Origin: Okeania sp. SIO2C9 | Lineage (GTDB): Bacteria; Cyanobacteriota; Cyanobacteriia; Cyanobacteriales; Microcoleaceae | Reading direction: 5' to 3' | Assembly: GCF_010672455.1 (NCBI RefSeq) | Contig: NZ_JAAHGO010000020.1 | Span: 1 to 34,052, forward strand | Length of the DNA: 34,052 nucleotides | In this document: positions 1 to 9,122 of the stretch, piece by piece | Layout of the letters: the number at the start of each line of letters is the position of its first letter | How positions within the stretch are numbered: the first letter of the stretch is position 1 | Notes under the pieces: generated by a model | Databases searched by the model: none | Told to the model about the DNA's origin: nothing | Seen by the model: the letters and a program-made list of their open reading frames with translations, nothing else | Program-made: the position numbers and the translations under genes

Positions 1-2
1 CA

Positions 3-234
3 CCCCATCTCCCCACCTCCCCATCTCCCCATCTCCCCCTCTCCCCATCTCCCACTCTCCCAATCTCCCCATCTCCCCATCTCCCAATCTCCCCATCTCC
101 CCATCTCCCAATCTCCCAATCTCCCCATCTCCCCATCTCCCCATCTCCCAATCTCCCCATCTCCCCATCTCCCAATCTCCCCATCTCCCAATCTCCCAAT
201 CTCCCAATCTCCCAATCTCCCCATCTCCCCATCT
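3..234. repeat. 8-bp tandem repeat array, unit CCCCATCT/CCCAATCT
   Basis: About 29 copies of an 8-base unit, CCCCATCT, with point variants CCCAATCT, CCCCACCT, CCCCCTCT and CCCACTCT, without spacers. The complementary strand reads AGATGGGG repeatedly, giving long series of G4 tracts separated by four bases, which fits a G-quadruplex-forming pattern. The array ends abruptly at AATTACACC. Short tandemly repeated repetitive sequences of this kind are known in filamentous cyanobacteria. Confidence 0.95.
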
Positions 235-263
235 AATTACACCGATGCTACCGGATTTGATAT

Positions 264-284
264 GACTCCTGACTCCTGACTCCT
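264..284. repeat. Heptamer tandem repeat (GACTCCT)3
   Basis: Three perfect copies of the 7-base unit GACTCCT, in the same gene-free spacer as the long octamer array. Typical cyanobacterial heptamer repeat. Confidence 0.9.
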
Positions 285-390
285 CCTTACTTAACCAATC
301 TATAACAGTTTAACCGGATTTGATATAAAATAGCAACATTCGTTTGTGATTATAATTGACTTTAAGCTTTTTCCTGATGCCTGTCATTTC

Positions 391-411
391 AGTTATCAGT
401 TATCAGTTATC
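391..411. repeat. Heptamer tandem repeat (AGTTATC)3
   Basis: Three perfect copies of AGTTATC. It is followed by a segment (CTAGCTGTTTGCGCAGCAT) whose reverse complement recurs near 24790. Confidence 0.9.
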
Positions 412-477
412 AGTACCCCTAGCTGTTTGCGCAGCATGACCTAGGAAAGCTTCGGGATTGCAATATGGAATATTCTA

Positions 478-573
478 TTTTCTCTTGGTCGATTAGATAT
501 GGCGAGGTTTCCTCGCCATCCAAGGACTGCTTTTTATCCCCTTAAAAGGGGAGGCGCATACCCACAATTTTTC
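478..573 (-). repeat. Composite double-hairpin dispersed repeat, copy 1
   Basis: Contains two palindromes: GGCGAGG-TTT-CCTCGCC at 501-517 and CCCCTTAAAAGGGG at 538-551, then GGCGCATACCCACAATTTTT. The whole block recurs in inverted orientation at about 25965-26060. Parts recur at 25036-25049, 30585-30615 and 31133-31146. It is probably a noncoding mobile or REP-like element. Confidence 0.85.
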
Positions 574-630
574 GGTCAAAAATATTATCCAGTAATGATT
601 TCAACTGATCTATAAACCTCTCAGCCTTTG

Positions 631-657
631 TAGACTTTTTCAACAAACCCTAGCTAG
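631..657 (-). repeat. Gene-end repeat element (GGTTTGTTGAAAAAGTC), copy at the NRPS1 stop
   Basis: The plus strand reads GACTTTTTCAACAAACCCTAGCTAG. Near-identical sequence abuts the 3' ends of the P450 (9105-9122) and the response regulator (26193-26218). Here it supplies the NRPS1 stop codon (640-642) and the last few codons. Confidence 0.8.
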
Positions 658-3600
658 ACAAAATTTAAGTTTTTCAGCTAATACCATTACGTGAGGTTCA
701 CCAAGCATGGTAGTATGGTTTCCAGGAACAACCTTAACCTCCACAGGTTTGCAAGAATACTGATTCCAACCCCAAGTTGGATCGGTAGGTATTTCACCAA
801 GCATTCCCAATTCATCTTGATAAACTTCGCTGGTGCGGAACAGGGTAATCCGACCTTGATAACCTCCTTGTGGGAGATAACTCATAAAAGCCAATTCGTC
901 AGCTTTAATCGTTTGGACAATCCCACGCACTCGTTCAATTCCTGAATTATATGGCAACAGATTGACGCTTTCCATCTGCTGTTTGAGATAATTTAATTGC
1001 GCTTCAGGAGTTAGAGGTTTGAGTGCTTCATAGAAAATGCCGAGATTTTTCGCAGATAACACTTCTATGATATGGGCAATATTGGTCAACCATCGAGTAT
1101 CATCCCAATCTAGTTGTTTTGGGGGGCTGCCAGGAAGTCGGGTAGGAAGGTCTAATAGGGCAAGTAGGGCAACTGTTTCTCCCTGTTTTTGTAGCTGTTG
1201 TGCCATTTCAAAAGCAACCAGAACCCCAAAGGAATGACCGCCAAGGAAGTACGGACCAGAAGGTTGAAGGGTTTGGATGGCTTGGAGATAGTAGGCAGCT
1301 ACCTCTTCAACACGACCAAAGGGTTCCGAAATCCCATCTAAACTGGGAGGTTGTAAGGCGTAAAAAGGTTGGTCATTTCCCAGATGACGGGCAAGTTGGT
1401 GGAAGTACACCACATTGCCACCGGAACCAGGCATACAAAAGAAAGGTGGGTGCTTTCCTTGGGGTTGAATGGCAACTAAAGGAGACCAAGACTGAGTATC
1501 AGTTTTTTGGCGCAGTAGAATGGCTAATTGTTCTACGGTAGCACCTTGGAAAAGGGCGGCTAAAGATAGATTTTTGCCAAATTGTTTCTCAATGTCAGCC
1601 ATGAGACGCACTGCTAACAGAGAATAACCACCCAAGTCAAAGAAGTTATCTCGGACTCCGATGGGGAAAACACCAAGAATCTCTGACCAAATTTGAGTTA
1701 GTTGTAATTCTAGGGAGTCGCGGGGGGCAATAAAACTGCTTTCACGAACTAAACTTGAAGCATCGGGGATAGGTAAACCACGACGGTTGACTTTACCATT
1801 AGGAGTCAGAGGTATTGATTCGAGAAGGACAAAAGCAGCAGGAATCATGTACTCGGGTAGCTTAGTCTTGAGGAAAGAACGCAAATCATCTATCGTAGTT
1901 TTTTCCTCATTAGTAGTTAAATAAGCAACTAGACGTTTGTCTCCTGGAATGTCTTCGCGAGCAATGACTACAGCTTCTCGCACCTGGGAATGTTGGGCAA
2001 GTACTGCTTCAATTTCTCCGAGTTCGATCCGGAAACCTCGAATTTTTACTTGATGATCGATACGTCCGAGATATTCAATATTTCCATCGGGTAAATAACG
2101 AGCTAAATCCCCTGTTTTATATAATTTTGACTTTTGATTGTTGAGTTTTGACTTATCAAAGGGGTTGGGAATGAACTTTTCCTCAGTCAGTTCTCGACGG
2201 TTGAGATAGCCTCGAGCTAATCCATCTCCCCCGATATGTAGTTCTCCTTGTATACCAATGGGAACAGGTTGCAATTGTTTATCTAAAATATAGACTTGGG
2301 TATTGCTAATTGGTCGTCCGATCGGAATAGTAGTTGCTCCTTGCCGTACATTCTCAACCAAATACCAAGATGAGAAAGTTGTGTTCTCAGCTGGTCCATA
2401 AACATGAAGTAATTTTTCAGGCGCTCCATGCTCAAGTACCTTTTTAACTGAGGTCGGATCAACTGTCTCGGCACCAAATAAAAGATATCTTAAGGATTTG
2501 AAGGCTTCTGGAACCAGTGCGGCCAATTGATTGAATAAAGCTGTTGTCAAAAAGAGTACGCTAACCTGGTATTTTCGGAGTAGGGCTACAAATTTTTCGG
2601 CTTCCAGCGCAATTTGCTGGGGAACCCCAATCAGTTGTGCTCCATGAAGAAGAGCGCCCCAAATTTCAAAGGTAGCAGCATCAAAAGAAGCATTCGAGGT
2701 TTGAGCCACTCGGTCTGAAGATGCTAAATTTATATAGTTAGTATTATTGACTAATCGGTTGATGCCCAAATGAGTCACAGCAACTCCCTTTGGTTTTCCA
2801 GTAGAACCTGATGTGTAAATTACATAAACTAAGTGATCCGGTTTTGTTTGGTTCACAGGGTTATCTTGACCTAATGATGCAATAACATCCCAATCAGAGT
2901 CTAACAAAATCAGCTTCCCAACACTTGAGGGAAGTTTCTCAACCCACTTAGATTGTGTTAACAAAACTGGCACCGAGGAATCTTCCAGCATATAGGCAAT
3001 ACGTTCAGTAGGATAATTAGGGTCTAATGGCACATAAGCTCCACCGGCTTTAAGAATCCCCAATAATCCCACCACCATCTCAACAGAACGTTCGACACAG
3101 ATGCCCACTAATACCTCTGGTGCAACCCCCAGAGTTTGTAAATAATGCGCCAGTTGATTAGCTTGACAATTTAACTCGTGATAAGTTAATTGTCGGTCTT
3201 CAAATACTACCGCCACTGCATCCGGTGTTCTTTCTACTTGTTCTTCAAACAACTGATGAATGCACTTATCCTGGGGATAGTCAACAGTCGTATTATTCCA
3301 TTCTACCAACAACTGATGGCGCTCACTTTCAGTCAACAAAGGTAACTCAGAAATGCTTTGGTTAGGATTGATAACAATTCCCTCTAGCAATGTATTCAAA
3401 TGCCCGCTCATTCGCTTAATTGTAGCGGCATCAAATAAATCAGTATTGTATTCAGTCAGAAGAACCATTCCCTCTGATTCTTCCTGTAAGAGATAGAAAG
3501 TGATGTCAAACTTAGAGGTCTTAGGATCTACCTCGAAGTAAAATGCCTTCCATCCTAACTTGTCTTCCGTTACTAGAGGTGGATCAATGGTAAAAGCTAC

Positions 3601-6600
3601 CTGAAATAGAGGATTTTTGTTGACTTGGTAATCGGGATGAAGAGCTTCTACCACCTTCTGGAATGGCACATCTTGATGGGAGTAAGCTGAGAAACAGACA
3701 TTCTGGACTCGCTTTAACAGTTCGCAGAAACTAGGGTTGCCACTGAGGTCACTACGCAAGACTAAAGTATTGAGAAAGTTGCCAATGATTCCGTCTAACT
3801 CCGGTTGATCCCGCTGGTCAATAACAGTACCCAGAACAATATCTTCCTGATTTGAATAGCGATAAAGCAAAACTTTGATTGCTGTTGCCAAGGTCACAAA
3901 TAAGGTAACATTTTCTTTGCGACTAAGAGTTTGGAGCTTTTCTATTAAGTCAAAGGGCAGTCGGTGACGAAGAAATGAACCGCTAAAAGTCGTTTGTGGA
4001 GTGCGAGGACGGTCAGTGGGAAGTTTTAATTGGGGTAAGTTTTCCAGTTGTTTCTGCCAGTAGGTAAGCTGATTGGAGAGAATTTCTCCCTGTAGACGTT
4101 GGCGTTGCCAAACAGCGAAATCAGCATACTGTATAGTTAATTCTGGCAGAGGTGAGGGTAAACCTTGAGAGAATGCCGTATAAATAATTTCTAATTCTTG
4201 TACTATTTTGATAAATGATTCACCATCTATAAAACTGTGATGAATAGCGAAGTAGAGCCGATAGTTGTCTGAAGTAAGCTGAATCAGAGTAGCTCGCAGC
4301 AAGGGGCTTCGGGTGAAGTCAAATCCTTGGCGAAGCTGTTCGGTGGCAATACGCACCGCTTCTGTTTCTCGTTTTGTTTCTGACCATTCTCGCAAATCGA
4401 CAATCGGTAAAGTAAATGCAGATGGTGGCTGAATTTCCTGGCAAGGTTGACCATTACAGCTATTTTCAGAAAGCCCCCTAAATCCCCCATAATTGGGGGA
4501 ATTTAACTCAATCCCCCCCCCAAGTTGGGGGGGGAGGGGGGCGAAATTTGCTGTAAGAAATCGATAGGTCGTCCGCAGAATTTCGTGGCGGCGGATGAGT
4601 TCCGTCAGACTTTCTTCCAAGGCAGGAATATTGATATCTCCACCTAGATGAATACTCAAGGTTTCGTTGTAAACTGGTTCTTCTGGGGTTAACTGGTTGA
4701 GAAACCACAGTTGTTCTTGGGCAAAGGATAAGGGAATTGTTTGCTCTCGTGAAATCGGTTGTAGGGGTGGTTCAATAGTTAATTCCTCTTCCTGAAGAAC
4801 CTCTTTGGCTAACTCAGCAACTGTGGGAAACTCAAATAAGCAATTCAGGGGTAATTCTACCCCGAAGCGTACGCGCACTAGCCCGATAATTTTGGTGGCT
4901 AACAAGGAATGTCCGCCTAATTCAATAAAGTTGTCATTGATTCCGATGGGAGAAACACCAAGAATCTCTGACCAGATTTGAGCTAGTTGCAGTTCTACCG
5001 AATCCCGGGGGGCAACAAAACTGGTTTCACGAATCAAACTTGAAGCATCAGGAATGGGTAAAGCCCGGCGATCGACTTTGCCGCTTGGTGTTAAGGGAAA
5101 AGCTTCCAGAATGATAAACGTTCCGGGCACCATGTAGTCTGGTAACTTTTCGGAAAGAAAGCGGCGCAGTTGACCCAAAGTCGGGATTTGCCCCTCATTT
5201 GGACAAACGTAGGCGACTAAGCGCTTTTCCCCTGGTTGGTCTTCTCGGACAATCACCGCAGTCTGCCGCAGGTCGGGGTGTTGAGCGAGTATTACTTCAA
5301 TTTCTCCAAGTTCGATGCGGAAACCCCGCACCTTGACCTGATTATCGATGCGACCGAGATATTCGATATTTCCATCCGGTAAATAACGAGCTAAATCACC
5401 AGTTTTATAGAGGCGAGAACCTGGTTTATTGCTAAACGGATTAAGGATAAACTTTTGCTCTGTCAAGTCAGGACGGTTGAGATAACCTAAGGCAAGGGAA
5501 ACTCCCCCGATGTACAACTCGCCGGTAATTCCCACAGCTACAGGTTGTGCGAATTGATCTAATAGGTAAATCTGAGTGTTAGCAATGGGACGACCAATAG
5601 GTGGTAGTGCTGACCAATTGTCAGTAGAACCGGTTAAGGTAAATGCTGTGACTACATGAGTTTCTGATGGTCCATATTGATTATGAAGAGAACAATCTTT
5701 TAGCTGAGAGAAAAAAGCGGCGATCGCCCTTGTTATTTGCAACTGTTCCCCTGCTGTTATTACTTCCCGCAAACTGCTGGGAATCAATCCCCTAGTTTGA
5801 GCGGTCTCTGCTAACTGCTGTAAGGCAACAAAAGGAAGAAAGAGTCTTTCTATTTGTTTTTCGCTTAATAAATGTAGTAAAGCAACAGGGTCTCGTCGCA
5901 CTTGTTCTGAGATTAAGACCAAGGTTCCACCCCCACACCAGGTTGAAAATATTTCCTGAAAGGAGACATCAAAGCTAATTGGTGCAAATTGCAGGGTTTT
6001 TGCTTTTGGTGAAACTGTTGTGTTTGACCGTTGCCACAAAATCAGATTGCTCAAGGCAAGGTGCTTCATTGCTACACCTTTAGGTTGACCCGTAGAACCG
6101 GAAGTGTAGATTACATAAGCCAAGTTTTCCTCACAAACACTACAGTTGGGATTTAAGTCAGTTTCTTGACTAACTAAATTCCAGTCAGTATCTAAACAAA
6201 TGATTTGCGCTCTTATTTCCGGTAATCCAGCTACCAAGTTTTTTTGAGTTAATAGTACTGAAGCTTGAGAGTTTTCCAGCATATAGGCAATGCGCTCAAT
6301 CGGATAAGTTGGGTCGAGAGGAACATAAGCACCACCTGCTTTTAGAATCCCCAATAATCCCACAACCATTTCAACAGAACGTTCTACACAAATTCCGACT
6401 AAAGTCTCTGGTTTAACACCCAATTGTTGCAAATAATGAGCTAATTGATTTGCCCGACTATTCAACTCCCGATAAGTTAATTGCTCCGACTCAAACACCA
6501 CCGCCACTGCATCCGGTGTTTTTTCTACCTGCTCGGAGAACAACTGATGAATACACTTATCCTTTGGATAGTCAACAGTTGTATTATTCCACTCAATTAA

Positions 6601-8061
6601 TAACTGATGACGCTCTTTGTCGGTTAACAGAAGTAATTCAGAAATGCTTATGTGGGGATTGGTAACGATTCCCTCTAGCAAGGTCTGAAAATGACCCACC
6701 ATCCGGTGTATTCTGTCAGCATCAAACAAATCTGTGCTATACTCAAGGTAACCAATAATTCCTTCCGGTCTGTCTTCTAGATTTAGAAATAAATCAAACT
6801 TTGACGTAGCGTTATCCACATCTTGCAGGCTGACAGTCCAGTCTAAATCAAAGGCGGTTTGTGGTGGTTCCATCGTACAAATCACCTGGAACAGAACGTT
6901 TTTACTTAGGTCGCGTTCAGGATGGAGTGTCTCCACAAGTTTTTGAAAGGGGATATCTTGATGAGCATAAGCTTCTAACAGGACTTTTCGCACCCGCTCG
7001 AGCAACTGTCGAAAACTGGGATTGCCCGAACAATCTGTCCGCAACACCAGCATATTCACAAAGTAGCCAATCAGGTTTTCAATTTCTGGGGAATGGCGAC
7101 CTGCACTTGCCGTACCAACCATCAAATCTTCCTGCCCTGTGTATCGATAGAGCAAGGTTTTGAAGGCTGTTAACAATGTCATAAATAGCGTTACTCCTTC
7201 CTGCTGACTCAAGGCTTTGAGTGCCCCACTCAGACTTTTAGACAAGGTTAACTTTTGCTTCGCACCTCGAAAACTCTGTACTGAAGGTCGGGAACGATCG
7301 CAGGGTAACTGAAGTATGGGCAGTTCGCCACTGAGTTTTTGTTTCCAATAGTCAAGTTGCTGGGACAACACTTCGCCCTGCATCCACTGTCGCTGCCACA
7401 CGGCAAAGTCTGCATATTGTAGGGGGAGTTCGGGAAGGGGCGATCGCTGACCTGATGAAAATGCTTGGTAGAGGGTTGCCAATTCTTTCAGAAAAATACC
7501 ATACAGGGAAACTCCGTCGATTGCGATATGATGGAAGATAAGAAATAACCTATACTCTTGGTCTGTTAGCTGTATCAAGATGGCTCGCATGAGTAGCTCA
7601 GAAGTAGTCAGGTCGAAGAGTTTTTGAGCTTCTAAAGTTGCTTGTTGTCGCGCTTCAGTTTCCCGTTTGTTTTTCGGAAGTTCCCGCAGGTCGATCCTTG
7701 TCAACTTAAAATCAGGCGGTGGAGCAATAATTTGAACGGGTTGTCCGCTCACAATTATAAACTTAGTTCGTAAAGCTTCGTGACGGCGGATAATTTCCTT
7801 TAGGCTTTCTGAGAGTGCGATCGCATCTAATTGACCCCGAATATGAACTGTTGCGGGCTCGTTATAGAAAGGAACATTGGGATTGAGTTGTGCGAGCAAC
7901 CACAGTTGTTCCTGAAAATAGGAAAACGGTATTGGTCCAGCATCGGTTCGGCGAGTTATCGTTTTGGCCGACTCTTGACCCAAGCCTTTTTTCTGGAGCA
8001 GGAGTTTGAGGAGTTTTTGTTTGTCTGTGGTAAAAAAACGTTCTGACGAAGACTTATCCAT
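640..8061 (-). CDS. NRPS1: two-module nonribosomal peptide synthetase, C-A-PCP-C-A-PCP-TE
   Basis: A 2473-residue cytosolic assembly-line enzyme that adds the last two residues of a peptide and releases it. Domain order: C1 (about 44-480, HHxxxDG at 177-183), A1 (500-1000), PCP1 (LGGHSL, phosphopantetheine Ser1052), C2 (1108-1580, HHSFIDG at 1274-1280), A2 (1600-2095), PCP2 (LGGYSL, Ser2147) and a type I thioesterase (GHSFG with Ser2277, probable Asp2304 and His2449). Read against GrsA, the A1 pocket code is DVQFIAQVVK, one residue from the proline signature DVQ(F/L)IAHVVK, and A2 is DAFFLGVTFK, typical of Ile/Val. No epimerase or methyltransferase domain is present. The N-terminal KLLKLLLQKKGL helix could dock to NRPS2. 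C2 carries an in-frame insertion of about 28 residues (near 1172-1200) encoded by a G/C-rich palindromic repeat. The last residues (ARVC) are encoded by a dispersed repeat. The ATG at 8061 has only a weak distant AGGA upstream. Confidence 0.95.
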   Translation of the reverse strand: MDKSSSERFFTTDKQKLLKLLLQKKGLGQESAKTITRRTDAGPIPFSYFQEQLWLLAQLNPNVPFYNEPATVHIRGQLDAIALSESLKEIIRRHEALRTKFIIVSGQPVQIIAPPPDFKLTRIDLRELPKNKRETEARQQATLEAQKLFDLTTSELLMRAILIQLTDQEYRLFLIFHHIAIDGVSLYGIFLKELATLYQAFSSGQRSPLPELPLQYADFAVWQRQWMQGEVLSQQLDYWKQKLSGELPILQLPCDRSRPSVQSFRGAKQKLTLSKSLSGALKALSQQEGVTLFMTLLTAFKTLLYRYTGQEDLMVGTASAGRHSPEIENLIGYFVNMLVLRTDCSGNPSFRQLLERVRKVLLEAYAHQDIPFQKLVETLHPERDLSKNVLFQVICTMEPPQTAFDLDWTVSLQDVDNATSKFDLFLNLEDRPEGIIGYLEYSTDLFDADRIHRMVGHFQTLLEGIVTNPHISISELLLLTDKERHQLLIEWNNTTVDYPKDKCIHQLFSEQVEKTPDAVAVVFESEQLTYRELNSRANQLAHYLQQLGVKPETLVGICVERSVEMVVGLLGILKAGGAYVPLDPTYPIERIAYMLENSQASVLLTQKNLVAGLPEIRAQIICLDTDWNLVSQETDLNPNCSVCEENLAYVIYTSGSTGQPKGVAMKHLALSNLILWQRSNTTVSPKAKTLQFAPISFDVSFQEIFSTWCGGGTLVLISEQVRRDPVALLHLLSEKQIERLFLPFVALQQLAETAQTRGLIPSSLREVITAGEQLQITRAIAAFFSQLKDCSLHNQYGPSETHVVTAFTLTGSTDNWSALPPIGRPIANTQIYLLDQFAQPVAVGITGELYIGGVSLALGYLNRPDLTEQKFILNPFSNKPGSRLYKTGDLARYLPDGNIEYLGRIDNQVKVRGFRIELGEIEVILAQHPDLRQTAVIVREDQPGEKRLVAYVCPNEGQIPTLGQLRRFLSEKLPDYMVPGTFIILEAFPLTPSGKVDRRALPIPDASSLIRETSFVAPRDSVELQLAQIWSEILGVSPIGINDNFIELGGHSLLATKIIGLVRVRFGVELPLNCLFEFPTVAELAKEVLQEEELTIEPPLQPISREQTIPLSFAQEQLWFLNQLTPEEPVYNETLSIHLGGDINIPALEESLTELIRRHEILRTTYRFLTANFAPLPPQLGGGIELNSPNYGGFRGLSENSCNGQPCQEIQPPSAFTLPIVDLREWSETKRETEAVRIATEQLRQGFDFTRSPLLRATLIQLTSDNYRLYFAIHHSFIDGESFIKIVQELEIIYTAFSQGLPSPLPELTIQYADFAVWQRQRLQGEILSNQLTYWQKQLENLPQLKLPTDRPRTPQTTFSGSFLRHRLPFDLIEKLQTLSRKENVTLFVTLATAIKVLLYRYSNQEDIVLGTVIDQRDQPELDGIIGNFLNTLVLRSDLSGNPSFCELLKRVQNVCFSAYSHQDVPFQKVVEALHPDYQVNKNPLFQVAFTIDPPLVTEDKLGWKAFYFEVDPKTSKFDITFYLLQEESEGMVLLTEYNTDLFDAATIKRMSGHLNTLLEGIVINPNQSISELPLLTESERHQLLVEWNNTTVDYPQDKCIHQLFEEQVERTPDAVAVVFEDRQLTYHELNCQANQLAHYLQTLGVAPEVLVGICVERSVEMVVGLLGILKAGGAYVPLDPNYPTERIAYMLEDSSVPVLLTQSKWVEKLPSSVGKLILLDSDWDVIASLGQDNPVNQTKPDHLVYVIYTSGSTGKPKGVAVTHLGINRLVNNTNYINLASSDRVAQTSNASFDAATFEIWGALLHGAQLIGVPQQIALEAEKFVALLRKYQVSVLFLTTALFNQLAALVPEAFKSLRYLLFGAETVDPTSVKKVLEHGAPEKLLHVYGPAENTTFSSWYLVENVRQGATTIPIGRPISNTQVYILDKQLQPVPIGIQGELHIGGDGLARGYLNRRELTEEKFIPNPFDKSKLNNQKSKLYKTGDLARYLPDGNIEYLGRIDHQVKIRGFRIELGEIEAVLAQHSQVREAVVIAREDIPGDKRLVAYLTTNEEKTTIDDLRSFLKTKLPEYMIPAAFVLLESIPLTPNGKVNRRGLPIPDASSLVRESSFIAPRDSLELQLTQIWSEILGVFPIGVRDNFFDLGGYSLLAVRLMADIEKQFGKNLSLAALFQGATVEQLAILLRQKTDTQSWSPLVAIQPQGKHPPFFCMPGSGGNVVYFHQLARHLGNDQPFYALQPPSLDGISEPFGRVEEVAAYYLQAIQTLQPSGPYFLGGHSFGVLVAFEMAQQLQKQGETVALLALLDLPTRLPGSPPKQLDWDDTRWLTNIAHIIEVLSAKNLGIFYEALKPLTPEAQLNYLKQQMESVNLLPYNSGIERVRGIVQTIKADELAFMSYLPQGGYQGRITLFRTSEVYQDELGMLGEIPTDPTWGWNQYSCKPVEVKVVPGNHTTMLGEPHVMVLAEKLKFCLARVC
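4454..4556. repeat. Palindromic G/C-rich repeat inserted in frame in the NRPS1 C2 domain
   Basis: Two adjacent hairpins, CCCCC-ATAATT-GGGGG (about 4484-4499) and a stem of eight or more C against G around AAGTT (about 4513-4534), lie inside the coding region. The outer ends TTACAGC (4454-4460) and GCTGTAA (4550-4556) form an inverted pair. Aligning C2 with C1 puts the extra residues in the loop between HExLRTxY and the (N/S)GQP strand, so about 28 residues (Pro/Gly-rich) are added without breaking the frame. Similar C/G-block hairpins are common dispersed repeats in cyanobacterial genomes (from memory). Confidence 0.85.
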
Positions 8062-8086
8062 TTTTTTGACAGTTCCTGATTTTTGT

Positions 8087-8142
8087 AGTTAGCGTTTCGA
8101 TCAAGTTACTTTGATATCATGCTCCGATTGACGAAGACTTAT
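8087..8142 (-). pseudogene. Duplicated fragments: last codons of P450 plus first codons of NRPS1
   Basis: Positions 8087-8127 match 9121-9161, the true P450 3' end, with 2 mismatches in 41 bases. On the minus strand they read EHDIKVT-stop-SKR-stop, against EHDIKVTLSKR-stop in the gene. The next bases, 8129-8142, repeat GACGAAGACTTAT, which is the start of NRPS1 (codons for DKSSS, 8045-8057). It looks like the scar of a duplication that pushed the P450 about 1 kb away from NRPS1. In the inferred ancestor the P450 stop lay about 27 bases before the NRPS1 ATG. Confidence 0.75.
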
Positions 8143-8189
8143 AGAACCCCTAAGCGTATCTTCATAAATATTAAATTTTTCTTTCTAGC

Positions 8190-8266
<77 letters not shown>

Positions 8267-8647
8267 GAAGAGGGAAGATGTGGGGAGAAATAATACAAAA
8301 AATTCAACACTCCTTTTCAGATTTTTCCTCACTCATTGATGCGCGAAAAGACTTGGCTACCATAATTATATAGCTATCAAATGGGTTCTATATAAAATCC
8401 GGTTATAGAGTAATCGCACTCATTATATCATGTTCGGATGATCACTTATAATAAAGCCAGAATCATTACAGTAGAAGTCTTCAAATTTGAACCCGAAATT
8501 GCGATCGCCAACTACCTCTATGTTCTGACGATCGCTTATAACTGAACAGCCCTAGTTTGAGGCCACCAATGGAAACAAGTTATATCATGTCCCGATCAGA
8601 GCGCTTCGCAAAAAACTTTCTCTTCATTTATAGCTTAAAATTCCCTC

Positions 8648-8689
8648 CTCATAACTCATTACTCATAACTCATTACTCATAACTCATTA
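8648..8689. repeat. 14-bp tandem repeat (CTCATAACTCATTA)3
   Basis: Three perfect copies of a 14-base unit, itself made of two related heptamers (CTCATAA, CTCATTA). Confidence 0.95.
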
Positions 8690-8884
8690 CTCCTCCATTT
8701 TTATTTATAACTATTCAACCGAACATGATATTACTTCCTCTTGATAAAGATGTTCTATTCCTGATTTTTGTAGTTAGGGCTTGCTTATGGAAGCTAAAAG
8801 TCAGGATAGCTAAGGTAATGGAGCTTTTTATATTCAGTTTATCTCCTTAATTATGGGCTAGTTTTGCCTTACAGCGCTTTTCAA

Positions 8885-8960
8885 ATTAATGAACCACATC
8901 TTCACATTTCAAATCTTGTAGGGACGTTCCATGGAACGTCCCTACTGTGGTTTACCCACA
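8885..8960 (-). repeat. Palindrome-bearing dispersed repeat, copy A
   Basis: The core at 8918-8945 is a perfect 28-base palindrome with left arm GTAGGGACGTTCCA. Flanks also match copy B at 14364-14435 in reverse orientation (AAACCACA on one side, ATGTGG(T/C)TCATT on the other), so the conserved unit is about 70 bp. The two copies flank the P450-NRPS2 block as inverted repeats. It is probably a small noncoding mobile element; transcribed, it would form a strong hairpin between P450 and NRPS1. Confidence 0.85.
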
Positions 8961-9104
8961 TGAAAACCGCTGTAAAATACTGAAATTTTTGGCTGAAATT
9001 CAAGAAAATTTTTTCACATAAAATGGCCGAAACCGTTGCCTGTTCCCCTCATCTGATGGTCCCCGCGTCTGGTGTGTCTCCCTGTCCTACCCTCACCAAG
9101 CAAT

Positions 9105-9122
9105 TTTTTCAGCAAACCCTAG
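9105..9122 (-). repeat. Gene-end repeat element at the P450 stop
   Basis: The plus strand reads TTTTCAGCAAACCCTAG immediately before the P450 stop codon complement (9123-9125). It matches elements at 631-657 and 26193-26218, each at the 3' end of a gene. Confidence 0.75.

Larger units (their letters stand above)
1..639. other. Gene-free spacer downstream of NRPS1
   Basis: I see no plausible gene. The spacer holds an 8-bp tandem array (3-234), two short heptamer arrays (264-284 and 391-411), a composite double-hairpin repeat (about 478-573), and a GGTTTG(C/T)TGAAAAA-type element that runs into the NRPS1 stop codon (about 631-657). It would form the 3' untranslated region of the NRPS operon if transcription reads through. 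Confidence 0.7.

Noticed and set aside
3-234. CRISPR array
   Set aside because: The unit is 8 bases with no spacers; a simple tandem repeat, and no cas genes are present.
4284-4708. Two short minus-strand frames inside NRPS1
   Set aside because: Out-of-frame shadows of the C2 domain and of the palindromic insertion.
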